The notes: generated by a model not told the origin, from the sequence alone. 64,000 nt of DNA from Bacteroidota bacterium (GCA_018266755.1 JAFDZW010000005.1:1687963-1751962); one strand, 5' to 3'. Positions 1 to 8,774 are shown, counted from the stretch's first letter. Translations and numbers: made by a program.

Positions 1-1
1 A

Positions 2-73
2 GGATGGATGGGTATGAAGCGCATCGGCCGTTGCCATCCGATGCATCCGGGCGGCTATGATCCCGTGCCCTGA
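2..73 (+). CDS. yidD: YidD family membrane-insertion efficiency factor, C-terminal end (partial)
   Basis: The first bases read in frame into the window and end at a TGA at 71-73. The 23 visible residues contain RCHPMHPGGYDPVP, which matches the conserved C-terminal signature of YidD (Arg-Cys-His-Pro followed by Gly-Gly-Tyr-Asp-Pro-Val). YidD is a small protein that assists YidC-dependent insertion of inner-membrane proteins. The start lies outside the window. Its last 19 bases overlap the 3' end of rnpA, which runs on the opposite strand. This is unusual because yidD normally follows rnpA on the same strand between rnpA and yidC. The identification rests on this short tail only, but the signature is distinctive. 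Confidence 0.75.
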   Translation, partial: GWMGMKRIGRCHPMHPGGYDPVP

Positions 74-483
74 TTCTTACTGACGACGAGCGCGAGAGCC
101 GAGAGGATCGCGTCCACTTCACCGACGACGATATCCCAATGCATCGTTGCCGACGGCGGAGCATCTACTTTGATACTCACAAGAATCTGCTTCCCTCGTT
201 CGGCGGCCATCAAGATCAATTCGGAGTGAGCCGCTGAACGAATAATGGCCTCCCGAAACCACCGCTTGATCGTGTTGCGCTGATTCGCGCGGCGGACCGT
301 CCGCTTCGGAACGATGAATATGAACATCACCGCACACTCTCCCTCATCGAGATCACGGAGTGCGTACCGAACCGGCAATCTGCCCGAATGACGCAGCCGC
401 TTACCGCCTCGAAAGACGAGGTCGATATCCCGCTCGAGGCGGATCATCGTCGGGGCGATATGTCGGTGAGTCGCTTCGATCAT
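55..483 (-). CDS. rnpA: Ribonuclease P protein component
   Basis: This 142-residue basic protein is the protein subunit of RNase P, which helps the catalytic RNA cleave the 5' leader of precursor tRNAs. The family signature is visible around residues 65-78: RANQRNTIKRWFREA, matching the conserved RNR-motif helix that contacts the RNA. Length is within the usual range with a slightly long N terminus. It lies directly downstream of rpmH on the same strand, the classic rpmH-rnpA order, with an 81-base gap. Its 3' end overlaps the tail of a convergent yidD. The start codon is the first ATG of the frame; ATG codons further inside would cut into the conserved N-terminal region. Confidence 0.95.
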   Translation of the reverse strand: MIEATHRHIAPTMIRLERDIDLVFRGGKRLRHSGRLPVRYALRDLDEGECAVMFIFIVPKRTVRRANQRNTIKRWFREAIIRSAAHSELILMAAERGKQILVSIKVDAPPSATMHWDIVVGEVDAILSALALVVSKNQGTGS

Positions 484-564
484 CGTCGGCTAAAAGTACG
501 AAGAGCATCGCCGACCGTGGTCAGCGATGCTCTCCAATGAATTTCTTGCGCAGTACGCCGAGAC

Positions 565-711
565 TTACTTCTCGTCGCTGACCGTCAGCTTCCAACGGCC
601 TTTGGCGCGACGTGCACTCAGGACGCGCTGACCGTTCTTCGTGGCCATTCTGGCGCGGAAACCGTGCTTATTGGCCCGTTTGCGGCGGCTGGGTTGGAAT
701 GTACGCTTCAT
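565..711 (-). CDS. rpmH: 50S ribosomal protein L34
   Basis: This 48-residue, strongly basic protein begins [18 protein letters not shown] and continues [20 protein letters not shown], an almost textbook L34, part of the large ribosomal subunit near the exit tunnel. The gene is too short for standard ORF cut-offs but the sequence is unmistakable. It has the usual L34 length with a short C-terminal extension (KLTVSDEK). It precedes rnpA on the same strand, and the two are probably cotranscribed from a promoter in the 712-828 gap. dnaA, frequently found upstream of rpmH, is not present here; a divergent molybdoprotein gene takes its place. Confidence 0.97.
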   Translation of the reverse strand: MKRTFQPSRRKRANKHGFRARMATKNGQRVLSARRAKGRWKLTVSDEK

Positions 712-828
712 TTCTTACTTTCTCCTTCGTCTTAAAATTGGGACGCTGATAACGCCCTTGGGGGCCGGAAAGTTCTGATTCGACATTTTTTCCACAATCT
801 GACGTATTTTTGACGCATAACAAATACC

Positions 829-1524
829 ATGATGTGCCGATCGTTTTTTAGCGTACTGATCTCTGCCTGTCTCTGCCTCGCCTCCTGCGATGCAACACCG
901 GACGGGAAGGTCGAGAAAGTCCTTAACGGCTTCCAACGATGGAATGACGCTGTGCAACAATCGGCCTTCAGCCAGACCAAACGTGCACCCCAAATCGAGG
1001 ATAAGGATCTGACGCCGGAATCGAAATTTCGCGTCAACAACTACGATACCGATACCCCGCCATCCGATACCACCGATAACTGGCGGCTGCTCGTCACCGG
1101 GAAGGTGAAGCATCCCGGCTATTATTCACTCGCCCAGATCAAGGAGTTGGCGAAGCAGGTACAAAATTCAAAGCATGTTTGCGTCGAAGGATGGAGCATG
1201 AACGTTAAGTGGGGCGGTGTCGCCCTGTGGTATTTCCTCGATTGGGTCGGCGCCGATTCAACGGCCCCATACCTGTACGTCGAGTGCGCAGACGGTTACT
1301 ACGAGGGCTATGACATGGCAAGTGTCCGTCATCCCGAGACACTTCTCTGCTACGAGGCCTACGGCAAGCCGTTGACACTGAAGCATGGCGCTCCGTGCCG
1401 CATCGTGATGCCAACGAAACTTGGATACAAGAGCGCAAAGTGGCTCAGGAAGATGATCATCACCGACAAGAAGCCGGGAGGCTATTGGGAAGATCAGGGG
1501 TACGATTGGAATGCGGGTCTCTAA
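829..1524 (+). CDS. Molybdopterin-dependent oxidoreductase lipoprotein (sulfite oxidase/MsrP fold)
   Basis: The 231-residue product has the sulfite oxidase-type Moco fold seen in MsrP/YedY. Cys118 in KHVCVEGW is the expected molybdenum ligand, and the HGAPCRIVMP and GYKSAKW motifs near residues 186-204 bind the pterin or shape the active site. The N terminus is a lipoprotein signal (LCLASC, Cys20), so the enzyme should be membrane-tethered outside the cytoplasm. There is no twin-arginine motif, and an in-frame TGA at 811-813 with no intervening start rules out a longer N terminus, although Moco proteins are normally exported folded by Tat. The next gene encodes a cytochrome b-type membrane protein, the probable electron partner. 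Substrate is unknown; methionine sulfoxide, sulfite or another oxyanion are options. Confidence 0.85.
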   Translation: MMCRSFFSVLISACLCLASCDATPDGKVEKVLNGFQRWNDAVQQSAFSQTKRAPQIEDKDLTPESKFRVNNYDTDTPPSDTTDNWRLLVTGKVKHPGYYSLAQIKELAKQVQNSKHVCVEGWSMNVKWGGVALWYFLDWVGADSTAPYLYVECADGYYEGYDMASVRHPETLLCYEAYGKPLTLKHGAPCRIVMPTKLGYKSAKWLRKMIITDKKPGGYWEDQGYDWNAGL

Positions 1525-2167
1525 GGCAATGCGAGTCAAGAACGGTAAGGCATATCATCATCCGATCATCGTCAGGCTAACACACTGGCTAAACTTCGTC
1601 GCACTCTGTTTGATGATTGCAAGCGGTATGCGTATCTTCAATGCGTCTCCGCTCTTCGATTTCAAATTTCCACATGTAATCACGCTCGGCGGCTGGCTTG
1701 GCGGGGCACGTCAGTGGCATTTCGCCGCAATGTGGCTCTTCGTATTTAACGGCGTGGTTGCAGTGACCTACAACATTATCTCGCGTCACGGCCGCACGAC
1801 AACGATCTTTCGCACGTCGGACATCGGCGGAGTACTTCCAATGATCCGCTATTACTTGCGTCTCGACAAGCAACATCCGCCGGTCGAGAAATACAATGCA
1901 TTACAGAAGCTCGCCTACACCACTACGCCGTTTCTCGGCCTTGGCGTCGTACTCTCGGGGCTGGCGATGTATATGCCAGTCACTTTACAAGAGATCACGT
2001 TCATCTTCGGCGGATACGAGCTTGCACGATGGTTTCACTTCCTATTCATGTGCGGACTCATCGCCTTCTTCCTCGGGCATCTGTTCATGGTCTCCATCTC
2101 GGGCTGGTCAAACTTCTGGTCGATGATCAGCGGATGGAAACGAGTCGATGCACATCAACGGACGTAG
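1511..2167 (+). CDS. Membrane cytochrome b subunit (thiosulfate reductase/hydrogenase cytochrome b type)
   Basis: This 218-residue protein has about four hydrophobic helices and histidines placed as in the di-haem cytochrome b561/NrfD-like anchors: HHPIIVRLTHWLN at the first helix, RQWHF before the second, and histidines near residues 178 and 193 (ARWFHF, GHLFMV) in the last helices. Such subunits exchange electrons between the quinone pool and a periplasmic redox enzyme. The start at 1511 overlaps the upstream molybdoprotein gene by 14 bases; an in-frame ATG at 1529 leaves a short gap instead. Either way the two genes are coupled and likely form one membrane-bound complex, analogous to MsrP-MsrQ but with a different cytochrome. 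It ends 4 bases before the convergent 2172 gene. Confidence 0.85.
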   Translation: MRVSKAMRVKNGKAYHHPIIVRLTHWLNFVALCLMIASGMRIFNASPLFDFKFPHVITLGGWLGGARQWHFAAMWLFVFNGVVAVTYNIISRHGRTTTIFRTSDIGGVLPMIRYYLRLDKQHPPVEKYNALQKLAYTTTPFLGLGVVLSGLAMYMPVTLQEITFIFGGYELARWFHFLFMCGLIAFFLGHLFMVSISGWSNFWSMISGWKRVDAHQRT

Positions 2168-2171
2168 TGGG

Positions 2172-2822
2172 TTATCGACGAACGATGTGCATGTTAAAGT
2201 TCGGTGTACCGAGCGTACCCATGAACCGCACCCAATAGATCACGTATGCTTCCATCGGCCGTGCAGCCGTGAGGTCGCCGAGGTCGTGGATATGCTTCCA
2301 GCCGAACCAGTTCGTGAGGATATCCTTCACGGTCGCTTTCGCCTCGGTATCGTTGCCGCAAAGCATCATGTCATGGTCGCCCGGAACAAGCGAGGGGTTG
2401 ACCATCACGTTGCAGTTGACCGTATTGAGCGTTTTGACGACCTTGGCATTCGGAAACTCACGTTGGATGGATTCAGCGAGCGAATCCGTATTGCCGATGA
2501 GCAGTGTCGGCGGCATGCCCTTTGAAAAGTCGAGCGGATTGGCAATGTCGACGAGCACCTTGCCGTCGAGGTTTGCAGCACCGGCAGCCTGCAGTGCAGC
2601 AAGCGAACCGTCGCCGTTCGTACAATTAAAGACGATCTCGCCGAACTTCGCAGCATCGGCAAACGTCCCGACCGAGGCGTTCGACCCGTTGGCAGCGGCC
2701 CAGGCAGCCGCCTTTTCGTTGGTCGCAGAACGCGAACCCATCGTCACATGGTGGCCAAGGCTTACGAGCTTCGTCGCGATCGCGTTGCCGACCATTCCCG
2801 TACCGAGTACTGCAATATTCAT
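2172..2822 (-). CDS. NADP-binding oxidoreductase, F420-dependent NADP reductase-like
   Basis: A 216-residue Rossmann-fold protein. The N terminus [19 protein letters not shown] is a classic dinucleotide-binding glycine motif, followed by [10 protein letters not shown], where the Arg/Ser after strand 2 suggests NADP(H) preference. [16 protein letters not shown] and GNDTEAK later in the chain match the NADP oxidoreductase, coenzyme F420-dependent family (PF03807). Bacterial members often use no F420, and the substrate is unknown. It follows the beta carbonic anhydrase gene by 21 bases on the same strand, so the two form a probable operon. The 3' end converges with the cytochrome b gene. Confidence 0.85.
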   Translation of the reverse strand: MNIAVLGTGMVGNAIATKLVSLGHHVTMGSRSATNEKAAAWAAANGSNASVGTFADAAKFGEIVFNCTNGDGSLAALQAAGAANLDGKVLVDIANPLDFSKGMPPTLLIGNTDSLAESIQREFPNAKVVKTLNTVNCNVMVNPSLVPGDHDMMLCGNDTEAKATVKDILTNWFGWKHIHDLGDLTAARPMEAYVIYWVRFMGTLGTPNFNMHIVRR

Positions 2823-2843
2823 GGGTATCGTTGGTTGACTATG

Positions 2844-3386
2844 TTAGCTTTCTTTGATCAAATAGATGCGATTATCTTCCACTTTATAGAGCATCGGCGC
2901 AACCATGATGTGCGGGTACCGAAGTCGGAGTCGCTTGGCTTCCGAAAGAACGAAATCGACTTCGTTGCCGATCTCGAACATCGGAGCGAACTGATAGAAA
3001 TGCTCTTCGGCCTGAGAGCGGTCCCAGCCGGCATCATCGACCAAGCCTTTGATGAACTGGTCTTTTCGGGCAACGAGATTTACCATACCGCAATTGGTAT
3101 GCCCGATCAGCGCGATGTGTCGTACGCCGCCAACACTGATCGCATACGAGACCTTGAATTCGCTGTACCGGAGGTTCGCACCGCCCGTACGAATGATATA
3201 CGAAAAGTTATCGGGGATCCGCAAATGCTTGCGGTTATCCATGCACATGCCGATCAATAGCTGCGGGTTGGTAATGACATCGAGTTCTCTACCGAGGTCA
3301 TGGTACTCCAGCAATCGGCCGATCGGAGTGTCGCGGTACTGAGGAAAGATGTCTTCGGTTGAGTTGATAGCTACAAGTCGGTTCAT
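2844..3386 (-). CDS. Beta-class carbonic anhydrase-like protein
   Basis: This 180-residue cytosolic protein shows the zinc-ligand pattern of beta carbonic anhydrases: CMDNRK near residues 48-53 (family CxDxR, with Cys as zinc ligand and an Asp-Arg dyad) and HTNCGM at about 96-101 (HxxCG). IIRTGGANLR corresponds to the conserved RNAGN-like segment. These enzymes interconvert CO2 and bicarbonate. The motif order is right, but the protein is short and the middle region diverges from classic Can/CynT, so it may belong to the smaller beta-CA-like group whose activity is less certain. It is the first gene of a two-gene operon with the NADP oxidoreductase and is divergent from the GNAT gene. Confidence 0.85.
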   Translation of the reverse strand: MNRLVAINSTEDIFPQYRDTPIGRLLEYHDLGRELDVITNPQLLIGMCMDNRKHLRIPDNFSYIIRTGGANLRYSEFKVSYAISVGGVRHIALIGHTNCGMVNLVARKDQFIKGLVDDAGWDRSQAEEHFYQFAPMFEIGNEVDFVLSEAKRLRLRYPHIMVAPMLYKVEDNRIYLIKES

Positions 3387-3515
3387 GTATATGCGCGATT
3401 TAGGTCAAGAATGAGCACTCTATATAACACCGTGCGAGATAAGTTCGCTTCCGGTCCAACTGACGGACAAATTCGTACAACGGACCGGATTCAAGGACTG
3501 TTACCAAATCGTCAC

Positions 3516-4013
3516 ATGCCATCGCTCGAATCCATCACTCTTCGAACAGACCTTCGTCCCGGAGATATCGGGACGATCACACGTCTGCATGGGCAGCTGT
3601 ACAATAAAGAGTACGGCTGGGGGATCGGCTTCGAGGCGTATGTAGCATCGGGCCTGGCTGAATTCTATGAACACTACGATCCTTCCCGAAGTCGAATTTG
3701 GATCGCTGAAGACGACGGTGCCTTCGTCGGCTGCCTCGTTCTGCTTGATCGCGGCGAGGCTGCCCAACTTCGCTATTATCTCGTCCTCCCGGAATACCGC
3801 GGCATCGGTCTCGGCAAGAAGCTGATGTCATTGTTCATGGATTTCTATCGCACCTGCGGCTACCGGTCTGCATACTTATGGACTACCCGCGACCTAGAGA
3901 GTGCGGCACACCTCTATACGCGAGTAGGGTTTCAACTTGCCGAGGAAAAAGAAAGTGGGGGCTTTGGGAGAGCAGTGATCGAGCAGCGGTACGAACTAGT
4001 CCAAACGACATAA
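3516..4013 (+). CDS. GNAT family N-acetyltransferase
   Basis: The protein has the GNAT acetyl-CoA-binding core: strand 4 motif AAQLRYYLVLPEYRGIGLGK carries the R/Q-x-x-G-x-G/A loop (YRGIGLGKKLM), followed by AAHLYTRVGFQ near the end. The N-terminal EYGWGIGFE region resembles the acetyltransferase half of MarR-GNAT fusion proteins, but no MarR domain is present here. An earlier in-frame ATG at 3411 would add 35 residues of no recognisable domain. The 3516 start is preferred because it leaves room for divergent promoters between this gene and the carbonic anhydrase gene. The substrate cannot be told from sequence. Confidence 0.85.
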   Translation: MPSLESITLRTDLRPGDIGTITRLHGQLYNKEYGWGIGFEAYVASGLAEFYEHYDPSRSRIWIAEDDGAFVGCLVLLDRGEAAQLRYYLVLPEYRGIGLGKKLMSLFMDFYRTCGYRSAYLWTTRDLESAAHLYTRVGFQLAEEKESGGFGRAVIEQRYELVQTT

Positions 4014-4138
4014 TCTATTCTCGGACCGATACAAGTGATGACGGGAACCCCGACCCATCCATTGCCACCCACAATCAGACAGATCAGAGCCCCCGCCATC
4101 ATACTACACAGAGCGTCTCATAAGCGCCGAGGGTCTGT

Positions 4139-7100
4139 TTAGAGACCTTTCAGCGCCATGATCTTCTCCCAATTGTGGCCGATCTCTTGTTCGGCCATGA
4201 TCAAGAACTCTGCACCCCGTTCGGGATCCGAGTTCTTCACAACATTGAACCTGTTTTCCTGATAGAGGAAATCGGCAAGCGGGATGTTCGGCTCTTTCGA
4301 ATCGATCACGAACCGTTCGCCCTTTGCTTTCATAGGGTTGTACCGGAAGAGCGGCCAGTAGCCCGACTTCACGGCGTTCACCTGTTGTGATACGCCATGC
4401 GCCATGTCATAACCATGAGCAATACAGTGGCTGTATGCGATGATAAGCGACGGGCCCGGGAACGCTTCGGCTTCCTGCAATACGCGAACCGTATGGACGT
4501 CATTCGCGCCCATGGCGATCTGGGCAACATACACATTGCCGTAGGCGATGGCCTGCCAGGCGAGATCCTTCTTGTCGGTAGACTTTCCCTTGATCGAGAA
4601 TTTCGCACTCGCTCCAAGCGGCGATGCTTTCGATTTTTGTCCTCCGGTATTCGAGTACACTTCCGTATCGAGCACGAGTATATTTACTTTCTCTCCGGTA
4701 GAGAGCACATGATCCAGCCCGCCGAAGCCGATGTCATAGGCCCAACCGTCACCGCCGACGATCCAGACGGATTTGTCAACGAGATCTTCGGCAATGAAGC
4801 GAAGCTGTTTCGCCGGCAGGGTGCCGATCTCATCAAGACGCCGCTTGAGCTGCTGGACGTTTTTGCGGAGTTCGAGCATATAAGTCTCGCTCTGATCGTA
4901 CGGCCGCAAGATCGCATCGACGAGTTCGCCGCCGATCTGGTCGCGCATCGCGAGCATCATTGACGTTGCAAACTCCTTCTTCTTGCTCGCAGCGAGCTTG
5001 ATGCCAAGGCCGAACTCGGCGTTGTCCTCAAAGAGGGAGTTAGCCCAAGCCGGTCCGAGGCCGTCTTCGTTCGTCGTCCAGGGCGTTGTTGGCAGATTGC
5101 CGCCATAGATCGACGAGCAGCCCGTCGCATTGGCGACCAGCATGCGGTCGCCGAAGAGCTGCGTGAGCAATTTGAGATACGGCGTTTCACCGCATCCGGC
5201 ACATGCTCCTGAAAACTCAAAGAGCGGTTCGAGGAGCTGGGTACCCTTGACCGTATTATGATTGACGCGAGTACGATCAATGTCGGGAATGCCGAGGAAG
5301 AAGTCCCAATTGGCACGCTCGGTTTCTTTGAGCGGAAGTTGGGGCGACATGTTGATGGCCTTGTGGCCCTTCTCCTGCCTGCTCTCGACGGGGCAGACCT
5401 CTACACAGAGCTTGCAGCCGGTGCAGTCTTCGACCGCAACCTGCAAGGTGTAGGATTCCTGTTCTTTGAAAAATTCTTTCCCGATCGGCGCTACATGTTT
5501 GAACGTCTCGGGTGCTCCTTCAAGCAGCGAGTTATCATACACTTTGCATCGAATTGCTGCATGCGGGCAGACCATGAAGCACTTCCCACACTGCGAGCAA
5601 AGATCGGCATCCCAGACCGGGACGATGTCAGCAATGTTGCGTTTCTCGTACTTTGTCGTCCCGCTTGGGTACGTCCCGTCTGCGGGGAATGCACTTACCG
5701 GCAGCTCATCGCCATCACCGGCGATGATCTTTCCGAGCACTTGACGTACGAAGTCCGGAGAATCGTCCGGCACCGGATGGATCAGTTCGCGCGAACCGAT
5801 GGCATAGGCGGAGTAGTCGATCTCGAAGAGATTTTCAACTGCCTTGTCAACGGCGACATAATTCTTTTGCAGCACGGACTCGCCCTTGCTTCCGTATGCC
5901 TTCTTGATGTACGTCTTGATCTTTTCGATCGCCTCTTCCCGAGGCAGGATGTTCGAGATGGCGAAGAAGCACGTCTGGAGGATGGTATTCACTCGCGAAC
6001 CCATTCCCGTCTCCATCGCGACCTTCGACGCATTGACGACGTAGAACTTCAGCTTCTTGCCGATGATCTCCTGCTGGATCTTCGCCGGCAGGTGGTCCCA
6101 CACTTCGTCTTTCGAGTATGGTGCATTGAGCAGGAAGGTTGCGCCTTCTTCTGCATGCTTCAAGATATCGTACTGCTCGATGAAATGGAAGTGATGGCAC
6201 GCAATGAAATTCGCCGAGTCGATGAGATACGTCGAGCGAATCGGGTTCTTCCCGAACCGCAGATGCGAGGTCGTCAGCGAACCGGATTTCTTCGAATCGT
6301 ACACGAAGTAGCCTTGAACGAAGTAGTCAGTCGTTTCGCCGATAATCTTGATCGAGTTCTTATTTGCACTGACCGTACCGTCGGAGCCGAGGCCGTAGAA
6401 GAGTCCGCGAAATATGTGCTGCGATTCGAGCGAAAAGTATGGATCGACCGGAATGCTCGTGAAGGTCACGTCGTCGGTAATGCCGATCGTGAAGTGATTC
6501 TTCGGGGCACCTGTCGCGAGTTCGTCGAAGATGCCTTTGACCATGCCCGGAGTGAATTCCTTCGAGGCAAGGCCATATCGGCCTCCGATGATCACCGGCA
6601 TTTCCTTATACCAACGTTCTTTGAACGCTGCGACGACATCGAGATAGAGCGGTTCGCCGATGCTGCCGGGCTCTTTGGTACGGTCGAGCACGGCGATCTT
6701 CTTGACCGTCGTCGGGAAGCAACCCATGAAATCCTGAATGGAGAATGGGCGGTATAATCGGACGTTGACGACACCAACTTTCTCGCCCAAGGAGTTGAGC
6801 TTGTCGACCGTCTCCATCACTGCACCTGCAGCGGAGCCCATGACGACGATCACGCGATCGGCATCCCATGCGCCGTGGTATTCATACGGTTGGTACTGTC
6901 GACCTGTCAACTCGGCGAACTGCACCATCATGTTCGTCACGACACCCGGCACACGCTGATAGTACTGATTGACGGCTTCGCGGCTCTGGAAATACACGTC
7001 GGGATTCTGCGCCGTGCCGCGAATGAACGGATGTTCAGGGTTCAAGGCCCGTGTCCGGAACGCGTCAACCGACTCGGAGTCGATCATGGTTCGGATGAGG

Positions 7101-7711
7101 TCGTCTTCGACCACGTTGACCTTCGTCAACTCATGCGACGTTCGAAAACCGTCGAAGATATTCAGAAAGGGCACCCGGCAATGCAGCGTCGCCGCATGGG
7201 CGATCAGAGCCATGTCCATCGCTTCCTGTGCGCTGCATCCGAACAGCATTGCGAAGCCGGTCTGGCGAACCGCCATCACGTCCGACTGGTCACCAAAGAT
7301 CGAGAGGGCATGCGTGGCGACCGCGCGGGCCGCAATATGAAAGACCGTTGGCATCAGTTCGCCCGCGATCTTATACATATTCGGGATCATCAGCAACAAT
7401 CCCTGCGAACTTGTAAATGTCGAAGCGAGCGCTCCACCTTGCAACGCACCGTGGAGTGCACCGGCAGCGCCGGCTTCGGATTGCATCTCGACGACCGTCG
7501 GTACTTCACCGAGGATGTTCTTGACCCCATTGGCCGACCACTCGTCGCAATGTTCGCCCATCGCCGACGAGGGCGTGATGGGGTAAATGGCACATACTTC
7601 TGAAGCCTTATACGCGATCGTGGCGGCGGCTTGGTTGCCGTCCATGATTGAGGTTCGTACAGCCTTCTGGGGTGTCGCTGGGGTGGCAGAAGCCTGCTCA
7701 CTGACTTGCAT
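4139..7711 (-). CDS. nifJ: Pyruvate:ferredoxin (flavodoxin) oxidoreductase, single-chain
   Basis: A 1190-residue homodimeric-type PFOR that oxidatively decarboxylates pyruvate to acetyl-CoA and passes electrons to ferredoxin or flavodoxin, or runs in reverse. The domain order is intact: N-terminal pyruvate-binding domain with YPITPSSAMGE near residue 45, a middle POR domain, the gamma domain with GRYGLASKEF and LRFGKNPIRS, a 2[4Fe-4S] ferredoxin insert (CSQCGKCFMVCP and CTGCKLCVEVCP), and the C-terminal TPP domain with FSGACAGCGETPY, ATGCSSIYGG, GGDGWAYDIG and VYSNTGGQKS. All cluster cysteines and the TPP motif are present. Length matches the family. A purine-rich GAAAGGG sits 8 bases before the start. 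It is a single-gene unit with a palindrome in its upstream region. Confidence 0.97.
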   Translation of the reverse strand: MQVSEQASATPATPQKAVRTSIMDGNQAAATIAYKASEVCAIYPITPSSAMGEHCDEWSANGVKNILGEVPTVVEMQSEAGAAGALHGALQGGALASTFTSSQGLLLMIPNMYKIAGELMPTVFHIAARAVATHALSIFGDQSDVMAVRQTGFAMLFGCSAQEAMDMALIAHAATLHCRVPFLNIFDGFRTSHELTKVNVVEDDLIRTMIDSESVDAFRTRALNPEHPFIRGTAQNPDVYFQSREAVNQYYQRVPGVVTNMMVQFAELTGRQYQPYEYHGAWDADRVIVVMGSAAGAVMETVDKLNSLGEKVGVVNVRLYRPFSIQDFMGCFPTTVKKIAVLDRTKEPGSIGEPLYLDVVAAFKERWYKEMPVIIGGRYGLASKEFTPGMVKGIFDELATGAPKNHFTIGITDDVTFTSIPVDPYFSLESQHIFRGLFYGLGSDGTVSANKNSIKIIGETTDYFVQGYFVYDSKKSGSLTTSHLRFGKNPIRSTYLIDSANFIACHHFHFIEQYDILKHAEEGATFLLNAPYSKDEVWDHLPAKIQQEIIGKKLKFYVVNASKVAMETGMGSRVNTILQTCFFAISNILPREEAIEKIKTYIKKAYGSKGESVLQKNYVAVDKAVENLFEIDYSAYAIGSRELIHPVPDDSPDFVRQVLGKIIAGDGDELPVSAFPADGTYPSGTTKYEKRNIADIVPVWDADLCSQCGKCFMVCPHAAIRCKVYDNSLLEGAPETFKHVAPIGKEFFKEQESYTLQVAVEDCTGCKLCVEVCPVESRQEKGHKAINMSPQLPLKETERANWDFFLGIPDIDRTRVNHNTVKGTQLLEPLFEFSGACAGCGETPYLKLLTQLFGDRMLVANATGCSSIYGGNLPTTPWTTNEDGLGPAWANSLFEDNAEFGLGIKLAASKKKEFATSMMLAMRDQIGGELVDAILRPYDQSETYMLELRKNVQQLKRRLDEIGTLPAKQLRFIAEDLVDKSVWIVGGDGWAYDIGFGGLDHVLSTGEKVNILVLDTEVYSNTGGQKSKASPLGASAKFSIKGKSTDKKDLAWQAIAYGNVYVAQIAMGANDVHTVRVLQEAEAFPGPSLIIAYSHCIAHGYDMAHGVSQQVNAVKSGYWPLFRYNPMKAKGERFVIDSKEPNIPLADFLYQENRFNVVKNSDPERGAEFLIMAEQEIGHNWEKIMALKGL

Positions 7712-7755
7712 GTTGTTTCCCTTTCAAATTAGAATGAGCGATGCTCATCACCCCC

Positions 7756-7774
7756 GGAATGCAAATTGTATTCC
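7756..7774. promoter_or_regulatory. Palindromic candidate operator upstream of the PFOR gene
   Basis: A 19-bp near-perfect palindrome (GGAATgCAAATTGtATTCC, one mismatched pair) is centred about 54 bases upstream of the nifJ start. A second small inverted repeat, ATGAGC-GAT-GCTCAT, lies at 7734-7748 between it and the start codon. Their location fits a dimeric regulator site, but neither matches a regulator motif I can name, and the role is inference only. Confidence 0.3.
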
Positions 7775-7903
7775 AAGTTGGGCACGAAACCGTAACTTGT
7801 TTATTCAAATGAGGTTTCCGACATACACCCCCAAATATTTGCTTCCAATGATAATCGAATGAAAAGATTTTTGACGCACGAGGGACTTACACACCGAAAA
7901 AGA

Positions 7904-7931
7904 AAAGGCGAAGGACAATGCCTTCGCCTTT
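7904..7931 (-). terminator. Intrinsic terminator after the DUF4097 gene
   Basis: A perfect 11-bp stem (AAAGGCGAAGG / CCTTCGCCTTT) with a 6-nt loop. On the minus strand it is followed by a run rich in T (TCTTTTTC), so it is oriented to end transcription coming from the 7959-9376 operon. Confidence 0.85.
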
Positions 7932-7958
7932 GCACGATTTGAACCTTGTGCTTATTAC

Positions 7959-8774
7959 TTATCGGAGTGTAAGCACTTTGATATTTCCGCTGGAAGTCTC
8001 CAGATGCACGATCTTCCCGCCTCCGTTAATATCCATGCGTAGATCGCCGCTGTAGCTCGACGACGAGGTACCACTGTAGTTCACGGTAATATCTCCGCTC
8101 GAAGTGGAGAGATCAAGCGTAACCGGAGCCCCATCGGCAAGCCGCACCGTCACATCACCGCTGGAGGTCGAAACCTCCACACCATCAAAGTCCTTCGACG
8201 TGACGGCCAGATCGACATCACCACTCGAAAGATCGAGCGATGCACCACGCCCACACGTTGCAGTCACATCACCGCTGGAAGCATTCGCGACAATACGCCC
8301 GGTTGTCGACGCGGTGATGTTCCCGCTTGTCGTATTGAGGTTCATGTCACCCGTCATATTGAGCGCACGGATGTCTCCGCTGCTGGTCTCGAGATCGAGT
8401 GCGAGACGGCTCGGTGCGGAGATGGTCAGTTCTCGCAGATGTGCAAGCTCTTGATCAGCTTGATCCGATGTCACGATCAACTCAGCGGTGGTGCTGTTCG
8501 TTGCCCAGGAGAAGGTGAGGTCCTGAGCAATCTGCTTGGCCTTCTCGCTGCTCGATGCCCAGATACTCATGTTGGCGGTTGCAACGATGGTATCGGCATT
8601 CCAGCCCGTGACGGAAATGTCATCGGACGAACGATCGACTTTCAGGGCCGTGAAGCCCGTCGCGCGCTGCGTGGATACTTTCTGAACAGACTCATCGACA
8701 ACGTTCGTGATGCATCCGGTGAATGTCAGAGCAGCGGCGAACGAAAGAGCAAGGGTTGTAAAGATGATTCTCAT
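7959..8774 (-). CDS. DUF4097-type beta-helix lipoprotein
   Basis: This 271-residue protein starts with a lipoprotein signal peptide (ALTFTGC, Cys20). The body consists of repeated SSGDI/SSGDV units, for example LETSSGDIRALN, ANASSGDVTATC and STSSGDVTVRL, typical of DUF4097/DUF2807 putative auto-adhesin domains that fold as a right-handed parallel beta structure. The family is found on envelopes and with anti-sigma regulators; no enzymatic role is known. It is the second gene of an operon with a small outer-membrane protein gene (17-base gap) and is closed by a strong terminator at 7904-7931. Confidence 0.85.
   Translation of the reverse strand: MRIIFTTLALSFAAALTFTGCITNVVDESVQKVSTQRATGFTALKVDRSSDDISVTGWNADTIVATANMSIWASSSEKAKQIAQDLTFSWATNSTTAELIVTSDQADQELAHLRELTISAPSRLALDLETSSGDIRALNMTGDMNLNTTSGNITASTTGRIVANASSGDVTATCGRGASLDLSSGDVDLAVTSKDFDGVEVSTSSGDVTVRLADGAPVTLDLSTSSGDITVNYSGTSSSSYSGDLRMDINGGGKIVHLETSSGNIKVLTLR

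Noticed and set aside
788-796. DnaA-box-like TTTTCCACA upstream of rpmH
   Set aside because: A single near-match with no cluster of boxes, AT-rich unwinding region or dnaA gene nearby; not enough to call an origin.
5258-6757. Long plus-strand ORF (499 codons) opposite nifJ
   Set aside because: It is an antisense shadow of a strongly conserved gene; the translation has no recognisable domain and odd composition.
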